From contig OX419759.1 of assembly GCA_948567375.1 (NCBI GenBank), forward strand, positions 51,674,593-51,738,592: a DNA stretch of 64,000 nucleotides, written 5' to 3'. Under the pieces are notes generated by a model that was given only the letters and a program-made list of their open reading frames with translations, ran no database searches and was not told the origin of the DNA. Below, in pieces: positions 44,120-55,364 of the stretch. Positions within the stretch are counted from its first letter, which is position 1, and the number at the start of each line of letters is the position of its first letter. The translations under genes and the position numbers were made by a program. Source of the stretch: Lunularia cruciata. Taxonomy: Eukaryota; Streptophyta; Marchantiopsida; Lunulariales; Lunulariaceae.

Positions 44120-44290
44120 TCATGTGTACAAGATGTACAAAATCACTTCAAAGACATCATAATGAACTACAGGGTATACAAATGGATCTTGGTTCTCTAA
44201 CATAAGTTCAGCCCTCTCCTCTCCTAATGTTCTCTCCAAGTGAGCTCTCATAGCCTCCTTCTGCCTAATGTAGAATTGGACGCGGAACAT
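44120..44290 (-). CDS. Small leader ORF (56 codons) after the PBS
   Basis: The first ATG after the PBS (44290) opens a 56-codon frame starting MFRVQFYIRQKEAMRAHLER and ending near VILYILYT. The N-terminal half is amphipathic and charged. The old copy conserves much of it (MFCVQFYIR, then MRAHVERTLG), with a stop and several changes. It may be an upstream regulatory ORF or the first exon of ORF1. I recognise no domain. Confidence 0.4.
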   Translation of the reverse strand: MFRVQFYIRQKEAMRAHLERTLGEERAELMLENQDPFVYPVVHYDVFEVILYILYT

Positions 44291-44309
44291 TATCTTGCCT
44301 TCTAGAGAG

Positions 44310-44328
44310 GTCCCGGCAACGGAACCAA
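44310..44328 (-). other. Primer binding site of young A element
   Basis: On the minus strand TTGGTTCCGTTGCCGGGA starts 3 bp after the LTR end at 44332. It resembles the tRNA-Asp-type site TGGCGCCGTTGCCGGGGA, with differences near its beginning and one G fewer at the end. The same position in the old copy is a decayed version of it. Confidence 0.75.
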
Positions 44329-44331
44329 AAA

Positions 44332-45023
44332 TGTGAGCCGGCCTGTCTCTCACTCAGGATGAACCTCTGATGGCTATTATGGTAGCGCACCATGGACTAA
44401 GAAGGCAAGGAACCCCAACTCCATCATACTCCTCCAAGGCTAACACTCCAAGACTCAAGACATTGCTCACTAGAGAACTCAATGAGAGAGAGATAGTTGC
44501 AAATGAAAGGATGATGAGTACCTCCTCACTCCTTGTTTATATACTTGTGAAATAGTTACGTACCAAAGTTACTAATTACCGTAGTAACTCAAGTTACTAG
44601 ACTAAAAGTCAAGTAAAGTCAAAAAGTAGAAAGGAATATCCATTCACATGGGCATATTCCCCTAAGCATGTGGTCTTATCTTGACCCAACCACTAAAGCA
44701 AGGATTCCTTCACATGGGCTATCCTTGGACTAAAGAAGAATCCAAAACAAAAAGGCTTGCGGGCCCAAGAGTTCTCAACTCTTTCCCCAAAGCCAAACAC
44801 CTAGGAATAATACCAAGTCAACACACTAAAATCCAAAATAGTGGTGCTCATCTTTTCTACTTCCTCTAAATTAAGGTCCCATCTATCTTAGCTATGACTA
44901 ACTTTAGCTAACCATGACTAATATAGAACCATCCTTTATCTCTATATAAATAATATCTCTTAAGTACTTGTAATACCAAGCTAAATATCACAATACCACA
45001 CACATGCACAAATGGGTGTTACA
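44332..45023 (-). repeat. 5' LTR of young A element
   Basis: 692 bp, identical to the 3' LTR except for t at 44871. It has the same TATTTATATAG box (minus strand, near 44940-44952), which would drive transcription of the element. Confidence 0.96.
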
Positions 45024-45027
45024 GTCC

Positions 45028-45315
45028 CTCCAAACAACTCCAATAGGCATATTCTTTCTATTAGATATTACCAAGCAATAACTGAGGTATCTAAAGGTAA
45101 CAAGGTAATAAAATCTAGGGGCTCATCCTCAAATTGGTCTCTTGGTGGTACAAAGGTTTCACTCCAAGCCTGATGTATTGATTGATCTATATGGTATTGC
45201 AATGTCTCTTCTGAACTATACAATGGAACATCCAAGATGGATGTAATAATCCTATTTGTATTCCAAATCCAAGTGAACTCCTTTGGTATTGCACTATCCT
45301 CTACATGGGAATTCA
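45028..45315. other. Element E sequence without a clear gene
   Basis: A 99-codon minus-strand frame (45367-45068) runs out of the adjacent B LTR and is therefore a chance frame. No motif is seen. The stretch is the continuation of element E after the A3 target site. Confidence 0.4.
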
Positions 45316-46071
45316 TGTAATCTTCTGAGGATAGGAGACCTGAAGAGAAACACAGAAGAAGAAACACACAATTTCACACTCAACCTCCAATGCCCTAAAG
45401 GAGCACCTTGATTGTATTATATAGCAAAGGGGACACCACCAAAGGAAACTCCAGCCTTGGATCAAATACATGGATTGGTGATTGATAAGCAAGCTCTACC
45501 CTTAGATTGGTTGCATGCATGGGTGACATGTTGGTTCTGATCCTATCTGGTTGGTCAAACCATCTTTGATCAAAGGGAATCTTCATGTAGGAATCTCTAA
45601 ATTGTGTGGATGAGGTACCATTGGAAAGCTCTCAATGAGACAAACCTAGGAGAGGGAAGGCCAACCTTTCCTTTGTTTGGAAGGTAGGGATGGGAGGGGA
45701 TCAGCACATTTTTGAGGCCTAATTCATCCGTTTAGGCCTTTGGAATTGGCTTTGAAGTTTCAAGGCTATTTTTGGCTCTTGCTTTATTAGTAAAAGTCCT
45801 CTTTTGGTGACACCTCTATCTGAACTACCTAGCCCATCATGCATAACATCCTTCTAGATGTTACCAAGCCAATTTCCACCTTTAAATAATATACATAGCA
45901 TTTGGTATTACAAATTCAAGCTATTTTTGGCTTGTGCTCTATTAGTAGAAGTACTCTTTTCATGACACCTCTATCTAATCTACATAGCCCATCATACATA
46001 ACTCCTTCCAGATGTTACCAAACCAATTTTCAACTCTAGATGATGTGTCTAGTTGTTGGTATTACAATTCC
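45311..46071 (-). mobile_element. Solo LTR of family B, inverted
   Basis: 751 bp (45316-46066). On the + strand it reads TGTAATCTTCTGAGG...TTGGTATTACA, the reverse complement of the family B LTR. Flanks ATTCA (45311-45315) and ATTCC (46067-46071) are a target duplication with one change. The duplicated U3 unit is present: TTTGGTATTACA occurs inside at ~45900 as well as at the end. Confidence 0.85.
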
Positions 46072-46479
46072 CCTCTAATAAGTCACCAAGCCAAGTAACA
46101 AAACCATTACAATACTGTTTCTAAAACTTGAAATTGATGCCATGGTCCTTGACTATATTGAGCCAAGACTATCATTACTAAAGCACACCGGTAGGTAATA
46201 TACATCTCCCTCACTTGATTGCCAACTTGGCCTATAGAAAGTTATCTCCTCACAATAGTCAATACTAAACCTATGGGGTATAACATTGCTCTACCAACTA
46301 GCACATCATATATTGACTAAAACTATAGGATATAACATTGCTTCACCAACTAGCACATCATATGACTCTACTATTGTTGCAATAGCTTGAGCTCTCACCA
46401 CAAAGCTATCAATCAGGTGACCAGGTTAAATCTAGACATAGCTCTCCATATGTGATGCATTATATAGAATCACCCTACA

Positions 46480-46680
46480 TAGATGTTTGGATCTGAAATG
46501 GACACCTCTCCACATTGGTTTTCCATAGCCAAAGACCAATAGTTGCAACCTTCTCCAACATAAGAGGTTGTGTACCAAGATCTAATAAAACATTCTAAGG
46601 TGTATAGACCATCCCAAAAGGCCCCACTAAATAAAAAATCTCACTCTAGTTGTCCAATAGGACAACTCTAGGTGTGATTT
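46480..46680 (-). pseudogene. Protease-like remnant of element E
   Basis: The minus-strand translation gives VLLDLGTQPLMLEKVA, close to the LLD-x-GAQP-x-ML-GK pattern seen in plant retropepsins. It lies between the gag remnants at higher coordinates and the RT at 35 kb, which is the expected order. The flanks carry stops. Confidence 0.55.
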
Positions 46681-49560
46681 GAGCTTGCTCAAATGTAGGT
46701 CTAGTTGGTAACTCTTCCAACCTAGCAATTGCTACTTGCCATAAACAATTGGTTGTTGAATAGATCCCATGCTCCTCAACCATGTCAACTCCACTATCAA
46801 CAACCTCTATTTTAGAAGCATGAACTAAATCATCCTTACTATCATAAAGTATGGCAACCTATTGGAACATTAGAGTTGGGTCAACTTCCAATATAAACAT
46901 GTCATTGGATGAGAACAAAGGAGAGCACATAATCAATTGAGCCACCTCCAACATCATGTTAGACTCAATCTACATAGAAGCAGGTGGCTAATTAGTATAT
47001 AGTCCATCATGCACTTCATCACCATCTACCACACCTACACTAGGACATCCAGGAGCCATGGATGTTGTGTATAGTGCCTAAGAGAATATGAAAGATTGTG
47101 GAAGTTTGACATGTCTACCAATCTCTCCTCTTTTGGGTCTAACTCCATTGACGCTTCTCTAGGCTCTAAAGCATATAATGCACTCTTAGTCACTATGGAA
47201 AATACATCTACTTGTGTTGGTCCACACATATAGTCTAGGATATCTCTATCACCACATAAGAGGTGGAAACCTTAGTGCTTGAATCTGATCTCCTCTTAGT
47301 TGTTGCCATGCTAGCCAATCTTTGCTCCAATTGCTCATCCAAGTAGCCATGGCTGTATCAAAAGCAAGGGCAAGTATTGGGCCCCTACCAAGTATAGGTC
47401 CTCTACCATCTCATCCTCCATGACTTGGAGGTTCTATACCACTTGCCATAGTAGCCCTAAGAGGTGGAAGTCTTAGCACTTGAATTTGGTCTCCTTTGAG
47501 TTATAGTCATGCTAGCCAATCTTTACTCCATCCAAGTAGCCATGGATGTATTAGAAGCAAGGGTAGGTACTAGGCTCCTACCAAGTGTAGGTCCTCTACC
47601 ACCTCATCTTCCATGACTTGGGAATCCTCTACCACTTACCATAGTAGCCTTACCACTCCATAACTTTGGGTGAAGGTCAAAGCATCAATCACTAATGTGA
47701 CCAAATTTATGGCAATGGTCATATTTTGGGCTAGCAATGATGCACCAAAGGTATCATGTCCATTACCTTGAGTGCATTCTTTCTTGTGATGAGGTACACC
47801 ACAAGTCCAATAAGCAATATCACCATTTATTGGTTTTTGTTGACCCAAAAATGAAGGTAAGGATCTAGTTGCACTAGACCAACCACTCACTCCATAAGAT
47901 ATGGGCTATCTACTCTACTCTTGGAAGCCAATATGGTATGTTGCACTCTATTGCACTCTAAAAGAAGTAACAATTGTAGATGAGATCTCCTTACTAAATC
48001 TAGATTTCATCACTCTCTCCTCTATTATGTTGAGCTCAATGCACTCAACCAAACTAAAGATCATTGCCAAAGTAGGTGAGGTAACCTATAACAACATTAC
48101 ATCATGTATTTTATGTTGCAATTCCATGTCCAAGATCCCATACCAAAATTGGACTACTTGGGCCTTAGTAACTCCATGAGTGAAATTGATCAACTATCTC
48201 ATGCAAATATAGGCCTTGCATAGACTCTCTCCAACCTTCTATTAGAACTCCTACAAGCTCTTTAGCTTTTTAGTCCTATGAGCCAGCTTGTCTATCACTC
48301 AAAGTGAACTTCTTATGGCTATTATAGTAGCGCACCATGAACTAAGAAGGCAAAGAAACCCAACTCCACATACTCCTCCAAGGCTAACACTCCAAGACTC
48401 AAACTATTGCTCACTAGAGAAGTCAATGAGAGAGATAGTTGCAAATGAAAGGATGATGAGTACCTCTTCACCCCTAGTTTATATACTTGTGAAATAGTTA
48501 TACACCAAAGTTATTAATTATTGGAGTAACTCAAGTTACTAGGCTAAAAGTCAAATAAAATCAAAAGTCTAAAGGAATACCCATATTCATAAGAATATTC
48601 TCCTAAACATGTGGTCTTATCTTGACCCAACCATTGAGTCAAGGATTCCTTCACATAGGACTTTCCTTGGACTATAAAAGAATTTAAAGTAAAAAGGCTT
48701 GTGGATCCAAGAGTTCTCAATTCTTTCTTCAAAGCCAAACACCTAGGAATAACATCAAGTCAATACACTAGAATCTAAAATAGTAGTGCTCATCTTTTCC
48801 ACTTTCTCTAAAGTAAGGTCCCCTCTATCTTAGCTATGACTAAATTTAGCTAATCATGACTAATGTAGAACCATTGTTTATCTCTATATAAATAATATCT
48901 CTCAAGTACTTATAATACCAAACTAAATATCAAAATAACATACATGCACAAATGGGTGTTATAGTCTGCACTCCTTGATAGTTTTATCTTAAGCATTAGA
49001 AGAACTCCACCATGGGACTAAACATTGATATTGCACCACCTCCTATAATAGTACCTCCACTTGTAGTAGCACCATCTCTAATTGATGTACCTCCATCAGA
49101 TACACCCACTCAACCACAATTAGAACTTGTATGTATAGCTAATCTATCCTCAAAAATTGAGCTTGAGATGATGGAAATATAGCTTGGAAACTAATATTGT
49201 CACCACAGCTCAATCTCTCATAAGTGAGCTTTCTTGAACTCATGATAGTCATCCATCAACACACTCTCCAAGTGCTAGAATAACCTCTTCCATGCCATGA
49301 AAGGTGTGAATAAAGTCAGAGTCTACATTTATTATAGATCATACAAACTATCAAACTCAGGGATGAAGTCATCCAACTCAATGGTATCCATTGTATTAGA
49401 GTAATGCTTAGGGCCTTTGGAAGTCCTATAAATCTTTTCCATGTCCTACAACAATAGTGGGGACACACCAAGTGCACTCTCAAATGATTCAACTCTTGTG
49501 TCAAATTCAAAATTGAAATCAATCTCCTCACTCATTAGGACCTAAGATATGAGTTTCTAT
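46681..49560 (-). pseudogene. Gag region of element E, decayed and interrupted by an A LTR
   Basis: The 47890-47636 frame contains YWTCGVPHHKKEC, a CCHC knuckle in which the first Cys has become Tyr. 49531-49316 and other short frames may be the N-terminal part of gag. A solo A LTR lies within it (48277-48963). 47281-47460 and 47461-47640 contain an imperfect repeat of about 180 bp (GGTGGAA-x-CTTAG, CTCATC-x-TCCATGACTTGG), so part of gag is duplicated. Confidence 0.55.
48277..48963 (-). mobile_element. Solo family A LTR (copy 8)
   Basis: 687 bp, TATGAGCC...GTTATA on the + strand, with both terminal dinucleotides changed by one transition. Flanks AGTCC (48272-48276) and GTCTG right after the LTR fit a duplicated GTCC with one change. 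No internal sequence remains. Confidence 0.85.
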
Positions 49561-51190
49561 CAAGGCCACTATGTGTAGACCCATTGCTTATTGTAGCAAA
49601 ATCTCTTTTAGAATTTCCAAAGAACTCCATAGTGATGATGTATCCCAAATTGCAACCATAACCACCAAGTATCACTACCAAGTGCCACCACCAAGAATCA
49701 CCCACTAATGTAGCTCTAACTATGACAACTACATTAGGAGGAAATGCAATGTATAACTTGCTATCACAACATGCACTTTCATGGTCTATAGTCCATCAAT
49801 TCCTATCTCACCGGAGAGAAACATAGATAATCTAACTAGTCATCACTCTAGCCTTACTAACAAGAGCACACTAAAGCACCAATGCTCTAAATACATGCAC
49901 TTCACACCAATATGATGCACAAACAAGAAGCAAAGAATAAAGAGGTCTAATCACAAGAAATTCAATTGATAACAATCCATATCACAAATCAAAATTGCAC
50001 TGACTCTATCACCATTTGGTATTTGATATAATAAGAGTGTCTATTTACTCCTACGCCATTAGGATCACCAAAGATAAGATCAAGTTGCCTCTCTTAGCCA
50101 AAACTACATGAGTATACGTATCAAGCTACTAGTCACTAAGACAATAAATGAGTGTGGACCAATTGGCTAAGGTACCAATCTAGGAACCAAAAGTTCTAGA
50201 GTTCAAACTCAATTGCACACAATCCTAAAAGGTGGGTAGATTTTCCAATTTCCAACTTTGGATAACCTCTACGAACTCAACATCCAAATTTAGACAAACC
50301 CTACTAGTTTTATACATCTCCATTATAGTTGGTTGGTTGACAACCAAATTGTTCATCAAATATCTACTTAGGCCAAATTGAGAGGATGAGGACTTCCATA
50401 TCTCTAATTCTCAAATCCATGTCTAATTTTGCACTTTAGGCTTTATTCATATCAAATTGACCTTGATTTCATTTCCTTGGGCTCAAATCAAACACCCATT
50501 ATCTTAATTAATTTAATTTCATTCAAACCTTCCCCAAATTTTGGCCAACCTCCGCCAACTCAAACACTAGCTAAGGCAAGTCAAGCAACCTCTAAATTAG
50601 AGGATGAGGACTTACAAATCTCTAATTCTCAAATCTGCTAACATTTTGCACTTGGTCAAATCAAACACTCATTATCTCAAATTGACTCTATTTCATTCAA
50701 ACCTTCTCCAAATTTGGCAAACCTCCACAAACTCAAACACTAGCTAGGGCAATTCAAGCAACCTCTAACTTTGGACAAACCTCAACCAACTTGACTCTTG
50801 AATCTTGATAATCTTTACCAATTTGATGCATCTCCACTTTAATTGGCTAACCACCAATCCTTTGCCAAATATCAGCTTGGGCTAAATTGAGAGGATGGAG
50901 ATTTCCAAATCCCTAATTCTCAATCTATTAACATTTTTCAATTTGTGCTTAATTTGCACCAAATGGACCTGGTCTCATCTTGTGCTCAAATGAAATATCC
51001 ATTATTTCAAAGTAACTCAATTTTGTGAAATTTGGGTAATACTTGCACACACTATTTGCTCCATTGTCAAATTTCCAGCAACTGAAGTAGTGCTTTTGCC
51101 TACAATCTACGCAATTGAAGGAGAATTTGAGTAACAATAATCATAGATACCAACAATCCCGCCAAGTTTGGAGATACTACCAACACACTT
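49561..51190. repeat. Low-complexity spacer with imperfect tandem repeats, no gene seen
   Basis: Between 50370 and 50960 a unit containing GAGGATGAGGACTT, CTCTAATTCTCAAATC and TTTTGCACTT occurs three times (about 50380, 50600, 50890), with CAACCTC-x-CCAACTC words between. No recognisable protein is encoded. The stretch may be the 5' leader/LTR side of element E. Confidence 0.5.
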
Positions 51191-51199
51191 GATTCTCCC

Positions 51200-51690
51200 T
51201 AACTTCCACTTTTGTAATCAGTTCACACTCCACTTGGATCAAAAATCAATCTTCAACTCAATTATCTATAAGTAACTAACACTAATTATAGTCAAGCTAC
51301 ACCCACTCTAGCTAAGAGATTGTAAGTAAACAATTAACACTAATTATAGTCAAGCCTTACCCACTCTAGCTAAGAGATTCCAGGTGACTCTTGCCGGACT
51401 CTATCCACTATAGCCAAGAAATTAAAGACTCAACATCAAAGAAGTGAGCTCTTTAGAGCTACACTTCAAAGATATACTTCTCCACTTGATCTAGATTTCT
51501 AGACCTAATGGTGTTGCTGATAGTTCATCTCACCATGCAAATGGTGAAAGTGATGGTGGGTCACATGGTGTGATCAATAGCCCTAACATGATGTCTGGTC
51601 GCTGCTAAATAGTCTTTGAACAACTACTAATATAACTCTGACCACCAAGACTATCACTCTAGCATACAAGCAAACTAGCTTTGGCTTAGG
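51200..51690 (+). repeat. Repeat D (copy 2)
   Basis: Collinear with 31490-31880: CTAATTATAGTCAAGC, GAGCTCTWTAGAGCTACAC, TTGATCTAGATTTCTAG, GATGGTGGGTC, TGCTAAATAGTCTTTG, CAAACTAGCTTTGGC. An internal duplication of ~65 bp (ACTAATTATAGTCAAGC, CTCTAGCTAAGAGATT) occurs at 51288-51380. Confidence 0.6.
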
Positions 51691-51734
51691 AAATATCATG
51701 ACAATATTGATAATAGTGGATATGTGATCATGCT

Positions 51735-52137
51735 CAATAAGGTGCAATTAATTGGCATAGTGAATATCAATCATCTATTACATTATCTACTATTGAGGCA
51801 CAATTCATGGCTACTTCAAATGCTACTCAAGAAGTTATATGGAACAAGAGATTGCTTAAGGAATTGGGATTAGAACAAAAAAATCCCACAACCTTGTATT
51901 GTGACAACACACAAAGTATAGCACCTAGTAAGAATCATGCACATCTCCCAAGGACCAAGCACATAGAGATTAGAAGAAGGTTTGTAAAAGAGAAAGAAAA
52001 GGAAAATATAATGAAGTTAGATTATCTTCCTACATAGGAAATGATAGTAGACATGTTTACAAAAGCACTACCTAAAGATAAACATAAAAAATGTCTAGTA
52101 GATATAGGAATTTTTTTTAACTTGCATTAAGTGGGAG
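51735..52137 (+). pseudogene. Ty1/copia RNase H C-terminal fragment
   Basis: The translation runs ISWHSEYQSSITLSTIEAQF, MATSNATQEVIW, LYCDNTQSIAPSKNHAHLPR, TKHIEIR and then VDMFTKALPK, the standard end of a Ty1/copia pol. Everything upstream is missing. A stop near 52035 and small changes break the frame. A purine tract (AAGTGGGAG) at 52129-52137 precedes the LTR. Confidence 0.9.
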
Positions 52138-52362
52138 TGTTACAATTAGTAAATCTCTAGTTTAGAGCAGTCTGTAGTTTTGTGGTTTTAGTTTAGGTAC
52201 CTCTAGGATTAAGATATCTCATTAGGGTAACGTGGTGTGCAACCACACTTAGTGTTATGAAAAGTAATTCTCTAGCTTCTATTTCTATGTATATAACTAT
52301 ATTGGTGACTTGGAATAATGAGTTCTCTTACAAGGATTATACTTAGCACCTTGTACATGGTT
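52138..52362 (+). repeat. Ty1/copia 3' LTR (end tentative)
   Basis: It starts TGTTACAATTAG right after the purine tract. The end is placed at CCTTGTACA (52362), because TGGTTTCAAGAGG follows, which looks like a decayed copia PBS (TGGTATCAGAGC). CACCTTGTACA occurs again near 52444, so the boundary is uncertain. Confidence 0.5.
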
Positions 52363-52819
52363 TCAAGAGGTTTTGTGTTGTTTACCTTAGGGTATCTATT
52401 ATGAATGAATGAACTATTGTGTATCATTCCTATCACCTTGTACATCATTTTAAGAGATCATGTGTTTGGATCTGCCATAAGGAAGTTGACTTCATGTCAA
52501 AGGAAGAAGTACTTGGATCAGACTCAAAGGATTGTAGACCCAAAGTAAGGATACTTTGCATTGGAGTGATTGACTTAGTTCAAAACAACTATAACAAATT
52601 TTCTTTGGGCCAAACAAACCAAGAAGGTACACTCAAAGAAAATGGCTACTTTGGGAGTAGGATAAAATTGAGAGTGACAAGAACAAGTCATGCAAAATTT
52701 GTGAGTTGCAATTGAAGTTCAATTGAAGAATGACCGAGAATCAAAGGAGTATAAAATCAAGAATTTGTCAAGTGAATTGTGCAATGTTGAATCATTATCC
52801 TATCCCTCTAAAGAGTTAT

Positions 52820-55318
52820 CCCAAAGGAGTCATAGTTATGAGTTGAGTAGTTGGATTGATTTATGAGAACCCACATAGTAGAGATTGCATGATGTAGACA
52901 AAGGGCAAAGGAGATTCCATCACTTGTAGTGAAAAATCCTACAATCCATAGATTAGATGTAGTGGTTAGAATTGACGTATTGAGTAGATTTTGGAACTTG
53001 AGTTTTCTATGTTTCATGGCAAAAATACCTGCTAGCAATTGTGAAGCTGGTCCCAAGGCAAAAGAGAAAAGAGAAAATCCGGCTTGATGGACTAAGTCAG
53101 ATTGGAGACTCCTCTTGGAGAGAGAAGTAGGGGATGAAGCCACGGTCACCTTTTATTGGAAGAGTGATTCTTTGGAGTAGATTGAAGAGATGAAGATTCC
53201 TTCAATGCGCCTTGTACCAAGAATGTGTACAAGGTGAACACATACAAAGATCCAATAAGGCAAGGTATAGTTGGGGTTTTGATGGCAATTTTAAAGCCAG
53301 AGTGGAACACCTATGTGACAAAGCAGTAGGCGGTCTTCTTCCATCAAATGTTTGTAGGAGAGAAGGTGAATTGGGCAAAGTGTTTCCATCAAAGAGTGGG
53401 ACAAATGATTAGAAGTTGGAGAATGAACATGCTACTCCACTATTTTGTACTATTTGCAATGCACCCCTATTTGGGTTGAATCTTCTCAATGCAAAGGAGA
53501 AGAAGGTGATGGTGTCTCACTTCCCCTTGGATCTTTATCGAGATGCATACAAAGACAATTGATACTACATGGTGTAGATTCAAGAAGGCAATGACTACTT
53601 TGCCAAAATCAGATGAGTTAAAATAGTGGTAGTGACCATCCCAAGGCTGAAGAAGCAAGGTTGACCTGCAAAATTGGCATCACCTTTTCAACCAAGGAAG
53701 ACTCAAAGATTGAATTTGAGGCGCAATATGACAATGGTGGACTTTTCATTGGATGCAAAATCAGAAGAAAAGCCAAGCCCAAGTGCCAGGACTTTGCAAA
53801 ATAGAAAGAGCTCACTTTGTAGAGCAAGGAGTTTAGCAATGAGAGTGAAGGAGACCCCAAAGTCCAATAGTTGGCAAAAGAAGGCATTGAGGAGGATGAT
53901 CAAGAGTTCTATGCAGAGATCAAATGCATTGCGGTAGAGATGTACCATTCCTTGAATTACCCAAAGAAGATATCCCAAAGGAGCACAATGAAGAGCCAAG
54001 GTTGGTATTTTAAAGAGGAGTACAAACAAAGCAAAGTCTACAACTTGCAAGTGCAAGACCAATCCAAGCCAAGGAAGAAGAAGAAAGCTTAGAGGAGATC
54101 AACTTGAAGTTGTGGAGATTGAGACTTTGGGGCAAGGCACCTATGGAAGAGTTGCTTGAAGGAGATGAAGACCAGGAAGAAGAATGCAAAGGAGTGGAGT
54201 ATCTATCAAAGATAGTCTATCCTTTAGTGTTGCAATTGCAGTAGAAGATGAAGGAGATGCAATAAGATCTGGAAGTAAAGGATGGGTTGCAAGTAGTGAA
54301 GCATGTGAGTGATGAAGTACTACAATTGAAAGAAAAGTTAACCCAAGGAGAGGAGGAAGCCAAAGAACTTTGAAATGATGTTGTACTTCAAAGGAAGAGT
54401 TTTGAGAAACTACAAAGGAGTTTTGCAAAGTGTGGGAGTGATCTATGATGTTGGGAAGAAGAGTTGAAGGAGCAAAAAGTAGCATTCAAGAAATTGAAGG
54501 TGGATTTCAATGGAGTGCAACTTGAGGAATTACACTCTAAGGCACTTGCAGTGGTAAGTGAACAGGAATCAGAGAGATTGAAATCAGTTGCAATGGAGAA
54601 GGACAAGGTTTGGCAATGAGAACTTGTAAGTCAAGATCATGAGGAAGAAAGGTTGCAAGATTTGATTAAAAGCACTGAATCTCAGATTGTTTATCGGGAG
54701 GAAGAGAAGAAGTTGCTAGAAGCAAAACATGTTGAAGAAGTGAAGATGCTTTTGGAGAAGTTGGAAGAAGGAAGCACTTAGGAGGAGTCAATTGTTGAAG
54801 CAGACATTGGGATCAGTGGAGGAAATCATCAAAAGGATGAAGGCGATACTCAACTTTGAACCCAAGGTAAAAATGGAGGAATCAAGATTGCACAAATTTG
54901 AATTGCTTGTGCAAGAAATAAGGAAGAGGAAGGTGAAGGGTGTTGACATGAATGATTTGTTGATTTGTTTTAGAGACTAAGTAGATAGGAATATTATTGG
55001 AGTAGACAAAAATGTTTGTCTCAGATTAGATTTAGTAAGATCGGATTTAGATGAATTTGCAGCAAAGTAAGAACCGATGTAAGTAGTTAGAGTAGAAAAG
55101 CAGGTGACTTCATGTAAGTTACTTGAGTTATTTGAATTCATTAGGACAAAGAGGAGGAGATAGTTAGTACAATTATGACTTTAGTTTCAGTGCAAACTGA
55201 AGATAGGACAAGCATAGAAGAAAAAGTTGATATAGTAAAGGAATCCAAAGTGCAAGAGTTGCTTATAGGAAATTTGGGTGCAGAAGTGGAAGTAGAAGTA
55301 GACATCAGGTTGGATTAG
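52820..55318 (+). pseudogene. Family C ORF2, full-length but broken copy
   Basis: The same blocks occur in the same order as at 8072-10910: AKIPASNCEAG and WTKSDWRLLLEREVGD with TFYWKSD (53020-53160), FFHQMFVGEKVNW (53330-53370), the KTQRLNLRRN segment (53700), LRLWGKAP (54115-54140), a long Glu/Lys-rich coiled coil (54300-54780), and EIRKRKVKGVDMNDLLICFRD (54910-54975). An acidic tail ends near 55318, 47 bp before the LTR. Stops and frame changes are frequent. Conservation of all blocks between two distant copies supports a real, once-selected protein of about 950 residues. Confidence 0.7.
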
Positions 55319-55364
55319 AAGTAATAGTTTTGAGATTTGAAGAGGTAGATATGAAGAAGTAGAG

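Larger units (their letters stand above)
37188..45027 (-). mobile_element. Young, apparently complete Athila/Tat-like Ty3/gypsy element A3
   Basis: The 7832-bp element (37192-45023) has two 692-bp LTRs differing at one site (g at 37731, t at 44871), a GTCC duplication at 37188-37191 and 45024-45027, a PBS at 44310-44328, a PPT at 37884-37898 and one uninterrupted 1608-codon gag-pol ORF. A tRNA-Asp-type PBS, the D-G-G protease motif, FIDD in RT, and the lack of a chromodomain place it with Athila/Tat-like elements. It also carries extra small ORFs between PBS and gag. Confidence 0.95.

Noticed and set aside
44291..44353. Upstream extension of the 56-codon leader ORF
   Set aside because: The extension runs through the PBS into the LTR. 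The first methionine inside the element transcript leader after the PBS is at 44290.
45068..45367. 99-codon minus-strand frame
   Set aside because: Half of it lies in the B solo LTR and half in flanking element E. It has no motif and no counterpart at other B LTRs.
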